Shown here in pieces: positions 7,546-16,039 of a stretch of DNA of 28,279 bases. Below the pieces are notes generated by a model. The model saw nothing but the letters and a program-made list of their open reading frames with translations. It searched no databases and was not told the DNA's origin. Position numbers and translations under genes: made by a program. The DNA is from a virus: positions 1 through 28,279 of the IMG/VR virus record IMGVR_UViG_3300047560_001497; one strand, given 5' to 3'. Position 1 is the first letter of the stretch; each line of letters begins with the position of its first letter.

Positions 7546-8797
7546 CACATTTTGTATGCACCCTTTTACAGGGTTAGCAACACGTGAAGATGGCGCTGTT
7601 AAAGTATGCTGTCGCAGTCTTCCTGTAGGATGGATACAAGAACAGAGTTTAGAAGAAATATGGAATAACGACAACATGCGTTTGGTTCGTCAGCAAGTAC
7701 TACACGGTGAACGCCCAGATGTATGTAAGCCTTGCTTTGATTTAGAAGATCAGGGTGTAGAGAGTTTACGTCAACGTCATATCAATGGCGTTATACCCGA
7801 AGCACGTATAAATCTATATCCACACGCAATGAATGGTATGGATGAAAACTTTGTAATGCCATTTGAATTCCCCACAATGGAAATCAAACTAAACAATCTA
7901 TGCAATCTAAAATGTAGGATGTGTAATCCATTAGATAGTACAAGCTGGCAAGACTGGGACGGTATTGTTAATTTCTACAAGAAAGAAAATAACTATCTAG
8001 TACCCACTATAGAGAAACTAGTTAAGAAGCCCGGACAATATATAGGACCTTTTGACGATACCGACAATTGGTGGTCTAGCTTTGAGAAACTAATCCCACA
8101 TTTCAAGCGTGTAGAGTTTGCTGGTGGCGAACCCTTAATGGACCCTCAGCACTATAAGATACTTGAAATGCTGAAGCCTTACGGGCACAACATGGAGTTA
8201 AAATATGCAACCAACGGAACAACACTCGGAATCTCAAAGTCCAGAACGATATTCGACTACTGGCCGTCGTTCAAAAGTATTGCTGTTAATGTCAGTCTTG
8301 ATGGGATTCATAATGTGTATAATTACATTAGGAGTAATTCAGATTTTGTTCTCGTAGAACAGAACATCAAAGAGATACAGAAACTACCTAATATCTCTAG
8401 AGTGGTTGGTGCGTTCACAGCACAAGCAGGTAACATACTACAAGCGGCAGACTGTATAGATTACTTTATCAACAAAATGAATATTGTGTTCTATAGTCAT
8501 AGAGTTAGTTACCCAAATGTATTGTCCGCACAAGTATTACCCAATGAGTTAAAGCAAGTAGCTATTGATAGACTACGTGAAGTTAGTATGAGGGTCAGTA
8601 CGTTTGAGAATGTTAAGAAGTATCCCATACTAGAAAAGATTACACAGCAACAAATACAAGATAACATCAACTATCTACAAGCACGTGACTGTAGCGATAG
8701 GTGGCAAGAGTTTTTAGAATTTAACAGAGAACTAGATAAGAGTCGCGGGCAAGGTCCCATTGAATCAATCATATCGGAGTTCAAACCATATGTATGA
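7529..8797 (+). CDS. Twitch domain radical SAM protein (architecture B)
   Basis: An N-terminal cysteine domain precedes the catalytic one: FCMHPF (C9), VCCRS (C27, C28), a W-N-N-D phrase with an arginine, and CKPC (C66, C69). The SAM cluster motif CNLKCRMC follows (C125, C129, C132) and then FAGGEPLM. This order matches radical SAM proteins with an N-terminal twitch domain. Paralogues lie at 11465-12850 and 23902-25209. The start is uncertain. TTG 7529 puts the first cysteine near residue 9, as in the 23902-25209 paralogue, and gives a 17-base overlap; ATG 7493 or 7478 gives longer overlaps of 53 or 68 bases. It should bind a second 4Fe-4S cluster and modify an unknown substrate. Confidence 0.86.
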   Translation: MNNLSNTFCMHPFTGLATREDGAVKVCCRSLPVGWIQEQSLEEIWNNDNMRLVRQQVLHGERPDVCKPCFDLEDQGVESLRQRHINGVIPEARINLYPHAMNGMDENFVMPFEFPTMEIKLNNLCNLKCRMCNPLDSTSWQDWDGIVNFYKKENNYLVPTIEKLVKKPGQYIGPFDDTDNWWSSFEKLIPHFKRVEFAGGEPLMDPQHYKILEMLKPYGHNMELKYATNGTTLGISKSRTIFDYWPSFKSIAVNVSLDGIHNVYNYIRSNSDFVLVEQNIKEIQKLPNISRVVGAFTAQAGNILQAADCIDYFINKMNIVFYSHRVSYPNVLSAQVLPNELKQVAIDRLREVSMRVSTFENVKKYPILEKITQQQIQDNINYLQARDCSDRWQEFLEFNRELDKSRGQGPIESIISEFKPYV

Positions 8798-9599
8798 TAT
8801 GTTGTTAGGATCCGGTGAAGAGCCAAACAGAAAGTCAGATTGGTATTTCAATGATTCATTAGAAAATCTTAACAAAAATATAGATAAGTTCCCAGATTGG
8901 AGATGGCGTAACGAACCGTTCTCATACGAATTTAATGAGTACGGATATAGAATGAAAGACGTTCATCAAATAGATTGGGACAACTACTTCATAGCTTTAG
9001 GTTGTAGTGTAACTATGGGTATGGGATTGCCAGTTAATTTATCATGGCCCGGACTAGTTTCTGATGAACTTAACATGGACGTTGTTAATCTAGGGAAGAC
9101 TGGATCTGGTCCAGAGTTTGTATTTTATAATATAATGCACTGTATCGATAAACTACCCAACTTACCAAAGTTTATAGCAATAGCATGGCCACCATTATAT
9201 AGGTTGACTTGGTTTAAAAACGAAAATTTAAACCCATTAAAAACTCATATCTATCATTGGAAAATTACTCCTGTTGGGCACAAGACATTAGAATACTGTC
9301 AAGTAGAAGAAGACATATCCAAAATGTATTCAAGGTTAGATGATATGGATCACCATTTATTGCAACGATGGGAGTATATGCGTAAAGCAATCAAATTGAT
9401 AGATGTGCCCATTATAGAAATGAGTTTCTTTAAAGATTATAAAAATCTCTTTACAATTGAAGTAAATGAGAGTAAACTATCGCAAGAGTATATCTTGAAT
9501 AATTGTAGAGCAAGAGATATACAAGATGATATGCGTTCTCATCCAGGACCTCTATATCACCAAATAGCAAAGGATTATGTATTAGAATGTTTAAAGTAG
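8790..9599 (+). CDS. SGNH/GDSL hydrolase-like protein with N-terminal extension
   Basis: LGCSVTMGMG (S73) is the nucleophile block with cysteine for the usual aspartate. The next blocks are LGKTGSGPEF, IAIAWPP and SHPGPLYH (H251 as likely catalytic histidine). About 65 residues precede the core and include WRWRNEPFSYEFNEYGYRMKD; the SGNH protein at 17540-18244 has the same lead-in (R....Y..N..G.R..E), so the two are closer to each other than to the other SGNH genes here. ATG 8790 has GGAG upstream and an eight-base overlap with the previous stop; a TTG at 8760 is less likely. It sits between two radical SAM genes in one unit. Confidence 0.73.
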   Translation: MYDMLLGSGEEPNRKSDWYFNDSLENLNKNIDKFPDWRWRNEPFSYEFNEYGYRMKDVHQIDWDNYFIALGCSVTMGMGLPVNLSWPGLVSDELNMDVVNLGKTGSGPEFVFYNIMHCIDKLPNLPKFIAIAWPPLYRLTWFKNENLNPLKTHIYHWKITPVGHKTLEYCQVEEDISKMYSRLDDMDHHLLQRWEYMRKAIKLIDVPIIEMSFFKDYKNLFTIEVNESKLSQEYILNNCRARDIQDDMRSHPGPLYHQIAKDYVLECLK

Positions 9600-10525
9600 A
9601 AAGTCGCTGGCAGCATCAAGATAAAGTAAAGATTGAATGGAACTTGGGTAAGCGTTGCAACTATGATTGCAGTTACTGCCCTAGTGAAATACACGATAAC
9701 TCTAGTCCACATACTGACTATTTCATCTTACAAGATGCAGTGGACAAACTGTGCGAGATAGGTAAGCCCATTCGTCTTAGTTTTACTGGCGGCGAGCCTA
9801 CGGTTCACCCTGACTTTGAAAGACTTATTGATTACATATATAAAAAGCCACACATCAGTTTTGTTAGCGTTACTACTAATGGAACAAGAAAGGCTAGTTT
9901 CTATAGAAACTTACCAGTATCACAATATGTTTTCAGCCTTCATTTTGAATACGATTATAAACAAATACTAGATAAAATAATTAGTCTATACGCCAGTGAT
10001 GATCCTAAACACGTGATTAAAAAGGATGTGCTTGTGCATGTAATGGCTCATCACAAGTATATGAAAGAAGTAAGAGACACGGTCAATAGACTGCACTTCT
10101 ATCAAATCCCATATGCTATTCGTAGAGTCAGATGGACTGAGGGTGACCACGATATATTTGATGACTTACGTTATGACCAAAATGATTTGGATTATATTAA
10201 ATCACAAACAGCAACAGTGATGCCCAATACCATCGTTCATTATAATAGAGATAAAGACGGAAGTTATACCGAAGAATATCACGCTAATGATATTATTAAA
10301 CTTCACTTAAATCAATATAAGGGTTGGAGTTGCAACGCTGGGTTAGAAAGTCTAATGATTAACTGGGACGGTGATGTACATCGTGCTACTTGCCGTGTAG
10401 GTGGCAGCTTGGGTAATATCTATCATGGTACATTTAACATACCCACAGAACCCATCATTTGTGATAGAAACTTCTGTACGTGCGCTGCCGATATCCCTAT
10501 CACAAAATCTTCTTTGCCATATTAA
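9587..10525 (+). CDS. Radical SAM protein with C-terminal cysteine cluster (architecture A)
   Basis: CNYDCSYC (C24, C28, C31) and FTGGEP (GGEP 68-71) define the radical SAM core. The last 67 residues begin GWSCNAGLES and hold C249, C269, C292, C297 and C299, the same spacing idea as the paralogues at 1382-2350 and 10500-11468, consistent with an auxiliary iron-sulfur cluster. At 312 residues it is close to both in length. It starts with a 13-base overlap of the SGNH gene, and its last 26 bases overlap the 3' end of its own paralogue on the - strand. The reaction is unknown. Confidence 0.88.
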   Translation: MFKVESRWQHQDKVKIEWNLGKRCNYDCSYCPSEIHDNSSPHTDYFILQDAVDKLCEIGKPIRLSFTGGEPTVHPDFERLIDYIYKKPHISFVSVTTNGTRKASFYRNLPVSQYVFSLHFEYDYKQILDKIISLYASDDPKHVIKKDVLVHVMAHHKYMKEVRDTVNRLHFYQIPYAIRRVRWTEGDHDIFDDLRYDQNDLDYIKSQTATVMPNTIVHYNRDKDGSYTEEYHANDIIKLHLNQYKGWSCNAGLESLMINWDGDVHRATCRVGGSLGNIYHGTFNIPTEPIICDRNFCTCAADIPITKSSLPY

Positions 10526-11468
10526 TTTCGGGAACACAATAGCATCCCAATTGTCTACACGTTACGGGTGCTATCACAGGTTTAAAGTTGTCTGTGAAGT
10601 CGATATCATATATGTTATAGTATTCGTTTTTATTATATATTTTCTGTTGGCAACTTCCCGTAATATTACCATTTAAATCTATAAACACACTATCAACTCC
10701 TAGATTACATTTCCATCCATAGAAATTATTCCACTTGTTTAGTGATATCTCATGTGATGACATTTTAATAATCTTACCGTTATCAAACTCTACTTTAGAT
10801 TCTTTATTATAGAATTTACGTCTATGCTGCCAAGCATGTGCCAAATTGGGCAGTTGTACAACGGGCGACTTTAAAAACTTAGTCTGTTCTTCTGTATATG
10901 TATAATCGCCCTCAAGTTTTTGCAACCTCATATACCAGCGATGTTTTCCTGAGGATTTTAGTTTGTCTATTAGTTCTATACATTTATCCCAATTATTAGG
11001 ATCCATGCACACAGTCACAACTACAAAAACTTGTTGTTCATATAATGTATCTGCTACCTTAGCGAAATGTTCAACATCTATTTCTTTGTGATGTGCGGAC
11101 ATTAATACCTTAGTAAATAAATGTCCGTTTTCTTCCCACCAACGTAACGTTCTAGACCCGTTTGTTTGCAATGATATCATCACGTTATCATCTTTAATCT
11201 CATTACAAAATTTACCTAAGTCGGGCCATAATGTAGGCTCACCACCGGTTATATTAATATCAAAACGTTGTTTCATTGAATGTATCTTATAATACTCAAA
11301 TAGATACTTCATATTCTTTGATACCAATTGCCAATCTTTATTATAACTATGTGTTCCTTCATTACTACCCGGAAAACAGTAATCACACTTATAATTGCAA
11401 TAGTTAGATACCATGTATGATATTCTAAAAACATTACCAGGATCTGATATTATCTGTATGGGTTTCAT
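10500..11468 (-). CDS. Radical SAM protein with C-terminal cysteine cluster (architecture A)
   Basis: CNYKCDYC (C24, C28, C31), ITGGEPTLWPD (GGEP 75-78) and a late strand phrase QTNGSR mark the catalytic barrel. The C-terminal GWKCNLGVDS domain has C254, C273, C304, C309 and C311, where the final CxxxxCxC pair matches the tail of the convergent paralogue at 9587-10525. It is the last gene of a five-gene unit reading from 14940 and begins with an ATGA overlap of the twitch radical SAM gene. Its stop end is interlocked with that of its + strand paralogue. The GGEP proteins of this type resemble MoaA-like enzymes in outline, but it lacks the GG C-terminus of MoaA. Confidence 0.88.
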   Translation of the reverse strand: MKPIQIISDPGNVFRISYMVSNYCNYKCDYCFPGSNEGTHSYNKDWQLVSKNMKYLFEYYKIHSMKQRFDINITGGEPTLWPDLGKFCNEIKDDNVMISLQTNGSRTLRWWEENGHLFTKVLMSAHHKEIDVEHFAKVADTLYEQQVFVVVTVCMDPNNWDKCIELIDKLKSSGKHRWYMRLQKLEGDYTYTEEQTKFLKSPVVQLPNLAHAWQHRRKFYNKESKVEFDNGKIIKMSSHEISLNKWNNFYGWKCNLGVDSVFIDLNGNITGSCQQKIYNKNEYYNIYDIDFTDNFKPVIAPVTCRQLGCYCVPEINMAKKIL

Positions 11469-12850
11469 ATTAAATGGCTTAGTTCTGGGAATATATCTTT
11501 GAAGTTAGTATTTCGGATATCATCTAAGTTACGTACATACTCACTAAACGCAGGTAACTGTTCAGTATGGTCTTCACTATCCATAAAGTCTAAAACAGCT
11601 TGCCAGCGTTTCCAACCATATGGATTATGTTTCCAATAGTCATCATCCTGTCTATAATGTTCATATAGCCACAAACTAAACTCATTGAATAATTGTCTAA
11701 CTTGTTGTTTATCTTGTTTAGGTAAAACTCTACAACTCAAGAACGTGGGTAGATATAATAAGTGCATATTAAATATTCCCCCGCCCATTTGTACATTCCC
11801 CGGGACTAATCCTAGATTAATTTTTTTATAGTTCTGAGATATCTTCCATTTAGCAAAGTCTGGAAGATGTTTAATGTTCATTATTTGTATAGCAGTAGCA
11901 ATACTTACCTGTATATTATCTGGGGTTTCATCTAGTTTGCGTAAGTTCTTTTCAATTGTAGCCCAATCGCTAGGATAACGTATATAATAGTTTTTATCTC
12001 CATACGCATCTAAACTAACAGCAAACTTGACCTTTTTAAACTCTTTCCATAACTCTATAGTATCGTCATCTAACAACAATGCATTACTGTTATAGCGTAT
12101 CAATATCTTATCACTATATCCTCTACGTATAATTTCTTCTAAGAAACGCTTATGCTCTTTAATCATTAATGGCTCGCCACCGGCAAAGTACACTTGCTTT
12201 AGATTAGGAATCTGTTCGTACATCTCTTCCCAGAACGTAGGATTCTCATACCATGTATTATTAAAGTCTTTACTGTCCCAAGACATTTGCTCACTAATGA
12301 TAGGGATAGTTGTACGTTTTAATAATTTCTGATGATCCTGTACCCACTTGCTACTATCGTGTGGGCTGCACATAACACACTTTAAATTGCATGTATGCCC
12401 TAAGCGTAAGTCTAAGTAAGTTAGGTTGTTCGGTACTACACCGTCACTCGTTGTCTGTTTAACTAACTCACTTAAATCTATTCCGTCATTCATCCACGTA
12501 TATGTTTCCCATAAACGCTTAGATATGACTCCATGGTCTTCTTCTTTGATACACTTACTACAACTTGATGGAATCTCCCCATTAAGCATAGTCATTCTAA
12601 CTTCACGCATATAATCATTGTTCCACGCACTCATCGGTGTTTCACGACCGAAGTTAGCGGGAACGCCTTTCTCGTTGCGTACTAATCCTATAGTGTGATC
12701 GGTTCCTGCTCCTGAAGCATTGGCACTACAACATAGTCGCATATCGCCGTTAGGACGTGTAGCAAAGTGTATCCAGGGTAGAATGCAGAATGTTCTACTG
12801 CCTGTCTTTTCTTCTAGTAATTGATAGAATTTTTCTTTATCGTGTTTCAT
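11465..12850 (-). CDS. Twitch domain radical SAM protein (architecture B)
   Basis: The N-terminal cluster domain shows FCILPW (C22), LCCS (C40, C41), WNNDYMREVR and CSKC (C97, C100). The SAM motif CNLKCVMC follows at C154, C158, C161, then FAGGEPLM. The insert between the first cysteine pairs is longer than in the other two family members. The 461-residue length is the largest of the three paralogues. Proteins of this design carry a second 4Fe-4S cluster in front of the radical SAM domain. It starts with an ATGA overlap of the SGNH gene and ends with an ATGA overlap of an architecture A radical SAM gene, mirroring the order of partners found on the + strand at 7529-10525. Confidence 0.87.
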   Translation of the reverse strand: MKHDKEKFYQLLEEKTGSRTFCILPWIHFATRPNGDMRLCCSANASGAGTDHTIGLVRNEKGVPANFGRETPMSAWNNDYMREVRMTMLNGEIPSSCSKCIKEEDHGVISKRLWETYTWMNDGIDLSELVKQTTSDGVVPNNLTYLDLRLGHTCNLKCVMCSPHDSSKWVQDHQKLLKRTTIPIISEQMSWDSKDFNNTWYENPTFWEEMYEQIPNLKQVYFAGGEPLMIKEHKRFLEEIIRRGYSDKILIRYNSNALLLDDDTIELWKEFKKVKFAVSLDAYGDKNYYIRYPSDWATIEKNLRKLDETPDNIQVSIATAIQIMNIKHLPDFAKWKISQNYKKINLGLVPGNVQMGGGIFNMHLLYLPTFLSCRVLPKQDKQQVRQLFNEFSLWLYEHYRQDDDYWKHNPYGWKRWQAVLDFMDSEDHTEQLPAFSEYVRNLDDIRNTNFKDIFPELSHLI

Positions 12851-13635
12851 AGTCTAATTGGAAAATCATACCCGCCGTTGTTATTCATCATTACAGTAAC
12901 GTCTGGCATGTTTTCCATCTCTAATACTTTTTGTGTTTCGTCTTTCACCCATTCAATAGTATCATCAGATACAATTAAATCAGGCCATGTTTTTTGTACA
13001 AACTTTAAATGTTCTATGGGTAAAGGATGTTTATCTTTAAACTTCTTTTTAATACCATTATCCCAATCATGATTGAAAACTACTTCTCCAATTGATGGGT
13101 AAAACTCACTTAATGTATCCTTATGTAATTCAATCACATCAGAGAATTCTATTTCATTATGGTCCCAAGGTTCTCCATTGTATATATTATTTGACGCTTT
13201 AACAAACGATGTATTAGGCCAATTGGGCCCCGACCAAAATGGATACATCATTGTACATCTATAATTTGTAGTATTTAATATATGTTTGATACCTGTCATA
13301 TAAGCTAAGTCTCTAATTAAATAACCTTTTGGGCTATAGATAAAATGAAACTTATTGTGTTTTTCGTGTACGCTAGGATGCATGATCCAACGGTCATCTA
13401 CATACTTAGATTCTCTATGTATACTGGTATACATAATAATGACCAAATCATCTTCATTAAATTTATGACGTTGATTAGCCTCTATCACAGAGTTATAGAT
13501 AAAGTCATTACCAGCGCCGCCCCTAGCCCAATTCTCATAATATGGCATTTCTTTACCGATAATATCTGCCCATGAGGGCCAATACCATCGAGTGAAGCTA
13601 CAACCAAATGCAAAGAATCTTTTATACTTGTGCAT
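12847..13635 (-). CDS. SGNH/GDSL hydrolase-like protein
   Basis: The core begins almost at the N-terminus: FFAFGCSFT (S13), then ARGGAGNDF (G40, N43) for the oxyanion blocks, IIMYTS before block III, and DKHPLPIEHL (D201, H203) for the Asp-His block. With the start at ATG 13635 the protein has 262 residues and overlaps the upstream dehydrogenase gene by 14 bases, a common overlap here; ATG 13656 is the alternative. Like the other SGNH proteins in the window it has cysteine after the first glycine. It is followed at once by a twitch radical SAM gene. The acyl substrate, if any, is unknown. Confidence 0.7.
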   Translation of the reverse strand: MHKYKRFFAFGCSFTRWYWPSWADIIGKEMPYYENWARGGAGNDFIYNSVIEANQRHKFNEDDLVIIMYTSIHRESKYVDDRWIMHPSVHEKHNKFHFIYSPKGYLIRDLAYMTGIKHILNTTNYRCTMMYPFWSGPNWPNTSFVKASNNIYNGEPWDHNEIEFSDVIELHKDTLSEFYPSIGEVVFNHDWDNGIKKKFKDKHPLPIEHLKFVQKTWPDLIVSDDTIEWVKDETQKVLEMENMPDVTVMMNNNGGYDFPIRL

Positions 13636-14236
13636 TGAACGCTTGTCTGTTTTCATCACACATTTTACTAATGGCAAAATCAATTACTTCTTGCGGAATA
13701 TTAAATGTTTTTTGAATTGCATTCATAGTATAAGGTGTTAACTTAATCTCAAAATCAATGTTTCTAATATATGGATTCTTTAACCAAAAGTCTATTGTGT
13801 TGACTATCGTGTTGTATTCTAATTTAACGTCACTACTAACTGCATCCTCCATAAAGGTCAGGTTCATATGTAGTATTTTGTTACCTGGAATAGTGCTTAA
13901 ATGTTTACAACGTTCAGCTAATTTTAATTTTTGTTTTGCATATGGATGCAGGATAAATTGTGTGTACTCGGCTGCAACGCTACCAAACACAATCATCATA
14001 CCAACTTTGTCATATAGTTTGTCTAGTAACTCTACTTGTCTATCTTCAATATGAGTAAGGTTTAAAAACAAATCAGAGCCGGATGCTAACTCAACGATTC
14101 GGTTAACATCTGAATCATTGTATAGGTCATACCCTGTTCTTCTACTGCATCCTATAACTTCATGCCCTTTTTCGATTAGATAATCATAGATTGCTTTACC
14201 TGTATTAACCGTGTGTCCTGTCATTACTACCTTCAT
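13622..14236 (-). CDS. NAD(P)-dependent short-chain dehydrogenase/epimerase-like protein
   Basis: A Rossmann start MKVVMTGHTVNTGKAI carries the TGxxxxxG nucleotide-binding pattern (T6, G7, G13). The catalytic set is readable: S86 in FGSVAAE, then Y99 and K103 in YAKQK, the YxxxK signature of the short-chain dehydrogenase and nucleotide-sugar epimerase superfamily. SRRTGYDL at 31-38 suggests NADP preference, by the arginines after the second strand; this is inference. At 204 residues it is short and has little substrate domain. It is the second gene of the - unit from 14940, ATGA-coupled to the oxygenase gene before it and overlapping the SGNH gene after it. Confidence 0.78.
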   Translation of the reverse strand: MKVVMTGHTVNTGKAIYDYLIEKGHEVIGCSRRTGYDLYNDSDVNRIVELASGSDLFLNLTHIEDRQVELLDKLYDKVGMMIVFGSVAAEYTQFILHPYAKQKLKLAERCKHLSTIPGNKILHMNLTFMEDAVSSDVKLEYNTIVNTIDFWLKNPYIRNIDFEIKLTPYTMNAIQKTFNIPQEVIDFAISKMCDENRQAFNAQV

Positions 14237-14940
14237 ATTTGTCCTTTAAACTTGTTTATACTACGTTCTATTAATAACTTGTGTTGTTCAACATCCAATA
14301 CCCCATGTATTATCAGTTGCATTCTAGGTTTGTCTGTTTTATCTGCACCATGTACAAAATTACTTGGGTCATTGTTAAATGCAAAGCAAGGGTATGTTTT
14401 ATCAAGTTTTACGTACTCCTTAGATGAATCCTTAACAGATTGAATATAGAACTTAGGATCCGCAAAGTTGTTTAATTGTATATTATATCTACTGGGTTCT
14501 ATAACTGTAGGATATGAGTAATTATCCAAAGACTTTGGATCAGTATGCGGCATACTGTCTTTATTGCCCGCTAGCATTAGAAATACCCCAGTAAAATATT
14601 TAAATGGTAATTGTTTAATAAAGCGCACTAATTCCGGGAATTCCCACTCAAACGACGGTTCGTAATAGAAGTTACCGAGATGCTCACTATTACCAACTGC
14701 ATCGTATCCTTTACGATGTTGAACTTCTACTAAGTGTTTGGTATCTATATCACATATAATACCTTCATATGAATCTAACGCTGAACGCCAATCATCTGTT
14801 TCTATCATAGAACCCACAGTACATACTATTCCATTAGCTAAATTTGGCTTTTTAGATAGAGTGTTGTTAATGCAATAGTTAAATAACCTTGTTTCATCAG
14901 GTAATTCAATGGGTAAATCTATGGGTGTATATGATATCAT
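14233..14940 (-). CDS. 2-oxoglutarate/Fe(II) oxygenase-like protein
   Basis: The iron-binding pattern is MPHTDP (H132, D134) and FVHGAD (H197), with R206 in KPRMQLIIHG as the likely 2-oxoglutarate ligand. The strand FTGVFLMLAG precedes the HxD, and CFAFNNDPSNFVHG precedes the distal histidine, the order of a double-stranded beta-helix oxygenase. About 110 residues lie before the core and are unrecognised. It leads the five-gene - unit (oxygenase, dehydrogenase, SGNH, twitch radical SAM, architecture A radical SAM). A late-promoter-like octamer stands five bases before its ATG. Confidence 0.7.
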   Translation of the reverse strand: MISYTPIDLPIELPDETRLFNYCINNTLSKKPNLANGIVCTVGSMIETDDWRSALDSYEGIICDIDTKHLVEVQHRKGYDAVGNSEHLGNFYYEPSFEWEFPELVRFIKQLPFKYFTGVFLMLAGNKDSMPHTDPKSLDNYSYPTVIEPSRYNIQLNNFADPKFYIQSVKDSSKEYVKLDKTYPCFAFNNDPSNFVHGADKTDKPRMQLIIHGVLDVEQHKLLIERSINKFKGQI

Positions 14941-14980
14941 CGAAATATTTAGTTAGTCAATAGTCAGGTTAAATATTACT
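14941..14980. promoter_or_regulatory. Divergent late-promoter-like pair between 14940(-) and 14981(+)
   Basis: On -, ACTAAATA (14953-14946) is followed by five bases and the ATG at 14940. On +, GTTAAATA (14968-14975) is followed by five bases and the ATG at 14981. Both keep TAAATA of the T4 late consensus. With T4 geometry (last A at -6) transcription would start on the A of the start codon in both directions, so no leader and no ribosome binding site would exist. Confidence 0.58.
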
Positions 14981-16039
14981 ATGGCATTTTATTCCACCCT
15001 CAAAGAATTAGATATAGAACACAGTAGTGTATGCAATGCGGCGTGCCCACAATGCACCCGTGAATTAATACCCGGAGATTATAGTTGGTTTAAGCAAACA
15101 TGGCTACCCAATGAATTTTATAGCGAACACATTCCTCAACATGTATATGATAATTTAGAAAGCATATTCTTTAGTGGTATGGTGGGCGATCCATGTTCAG
15201 CCCCAAACTTCCTAGAAGTATGTAAAATAATCAAAGAACGTGCCCCACATGTGCATATCAAAATATCCACAAACGGTGGAATGCGTAACCCAGAATGGTG
15301 GAAAGAATTAGCTAATACATTGGGTAAAGGATCATGGGTGCGATTTGCTATCGATGGATTAGAAGATACTAATCATATATATAGGGTTAATGTTAAATGG
15401 AATAAGGTCATGGAGAACGCAAAAGCCTTTAATGACAATGGGGGCGAAAGTGAATGGCAGTATATAGCATTCAAGCATAATGAACATCAAGTAGAACAGG
15501 CCAGAGAGTTTGCATTAAGTCAGGGTTTTAATCGTTTTATTGTACGCAAGAGTCATAAATTCTTGTTAGATGCACTATTTGAAATGGAAGTATCCAGTAA
15601 AGGTATTCCAATACAAAAGCCTATGCAAGAGAAATATGTTCACCCACTGATATTAAAACGTGATCGGGTATTCAAATTAGATGAAGCATTAAAGATATCC
15701 AACGATAGTCCAATTACGTGTGAAGTACAGGGTAGAAAAGCTGTGTATATTAGTGCTGAAGGGTTTATGTTTCCATGCGTATATACCGGTACTTGTGTAC
15801 ATTTATACAAGCACAAACCATTACATGACAGTTGGACTGAGTTATGGGAAACATATGGTAATGACAAAATCAATCTGTTGTTAAATGATTGGGATAATGT
15901 TATTAACAGTGAATTCTTTAATAAGATACAGAACGGTTGGAATAATGGTTATGATAACGGTAGATTAGCCGCATGCGGTTTATTCTGTAGTCAAAGTGCA
16001 GCACGAATATTCGATAGTTGTGTAGATTATGACGTATGA
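14981..16039 (+). CDS. Radical SAM protein with SPASM-like C-terminus (architecture C)
   Basis: CNAACPQC (C18, C22, C25) is the SAM cluster motif, GMVGDP (66-71) stands where GGEP usually is, and STNGGMRNPEWW matches the next conserved strand. The C-terminal part has TCEVQGRKAVYISAEGFMFP followed by cysteines in a SPASM-like stretch and a final CGLFC. It is a paralogue of 5075-6175, sharing the CxAACPxC and GDP features and the phrases KNEHR/KHNEHQ and WDK/WNKVMENAKAF. The ATG is five bases after an octamer. It is followed by a B12-type radical SAM gene with an 11-base overlap. Confidence 0.87.
   Translation: MAFYSTLKELDIEHSSVCNAACPQCTRELIPGDYSWFKQTWLPNEFYSEHIPQHVYDNLESIFFSGMVGDPCSAPNFLEVCKIIKERAPHVHIKISTNGGMRNPEWWKELANTLGKGSWVRFAIDGLEDTNHIYRVNVKWNKVMENAKAFNDNGGESEWQYIAFKHNEHQVEQAREFALSQGFNRFIVRKSHKFLLDALFEMEVSSKGIPIQKPMQEKYVHPLILKRDRVFKLDEALKISNDSPITCEVQGRKAVYISAEGFMFPCVYTGTCVHLYKHKPLHDSWTELWETYGNDKINLLLNDWDNVINSEFFNKIQNGWNNGYDNGRLAACGLFCSQSAARIFDSCVDYDV

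Noticed and set aside
9587-11468. Assigning the architecture A radical SAM proteins to QueE because a QueC-like gene is nearby
   Set aside because: They are over 310 residues with a five-cysteine C-terminal domain, whereas QueE is shorter and has no such domain.
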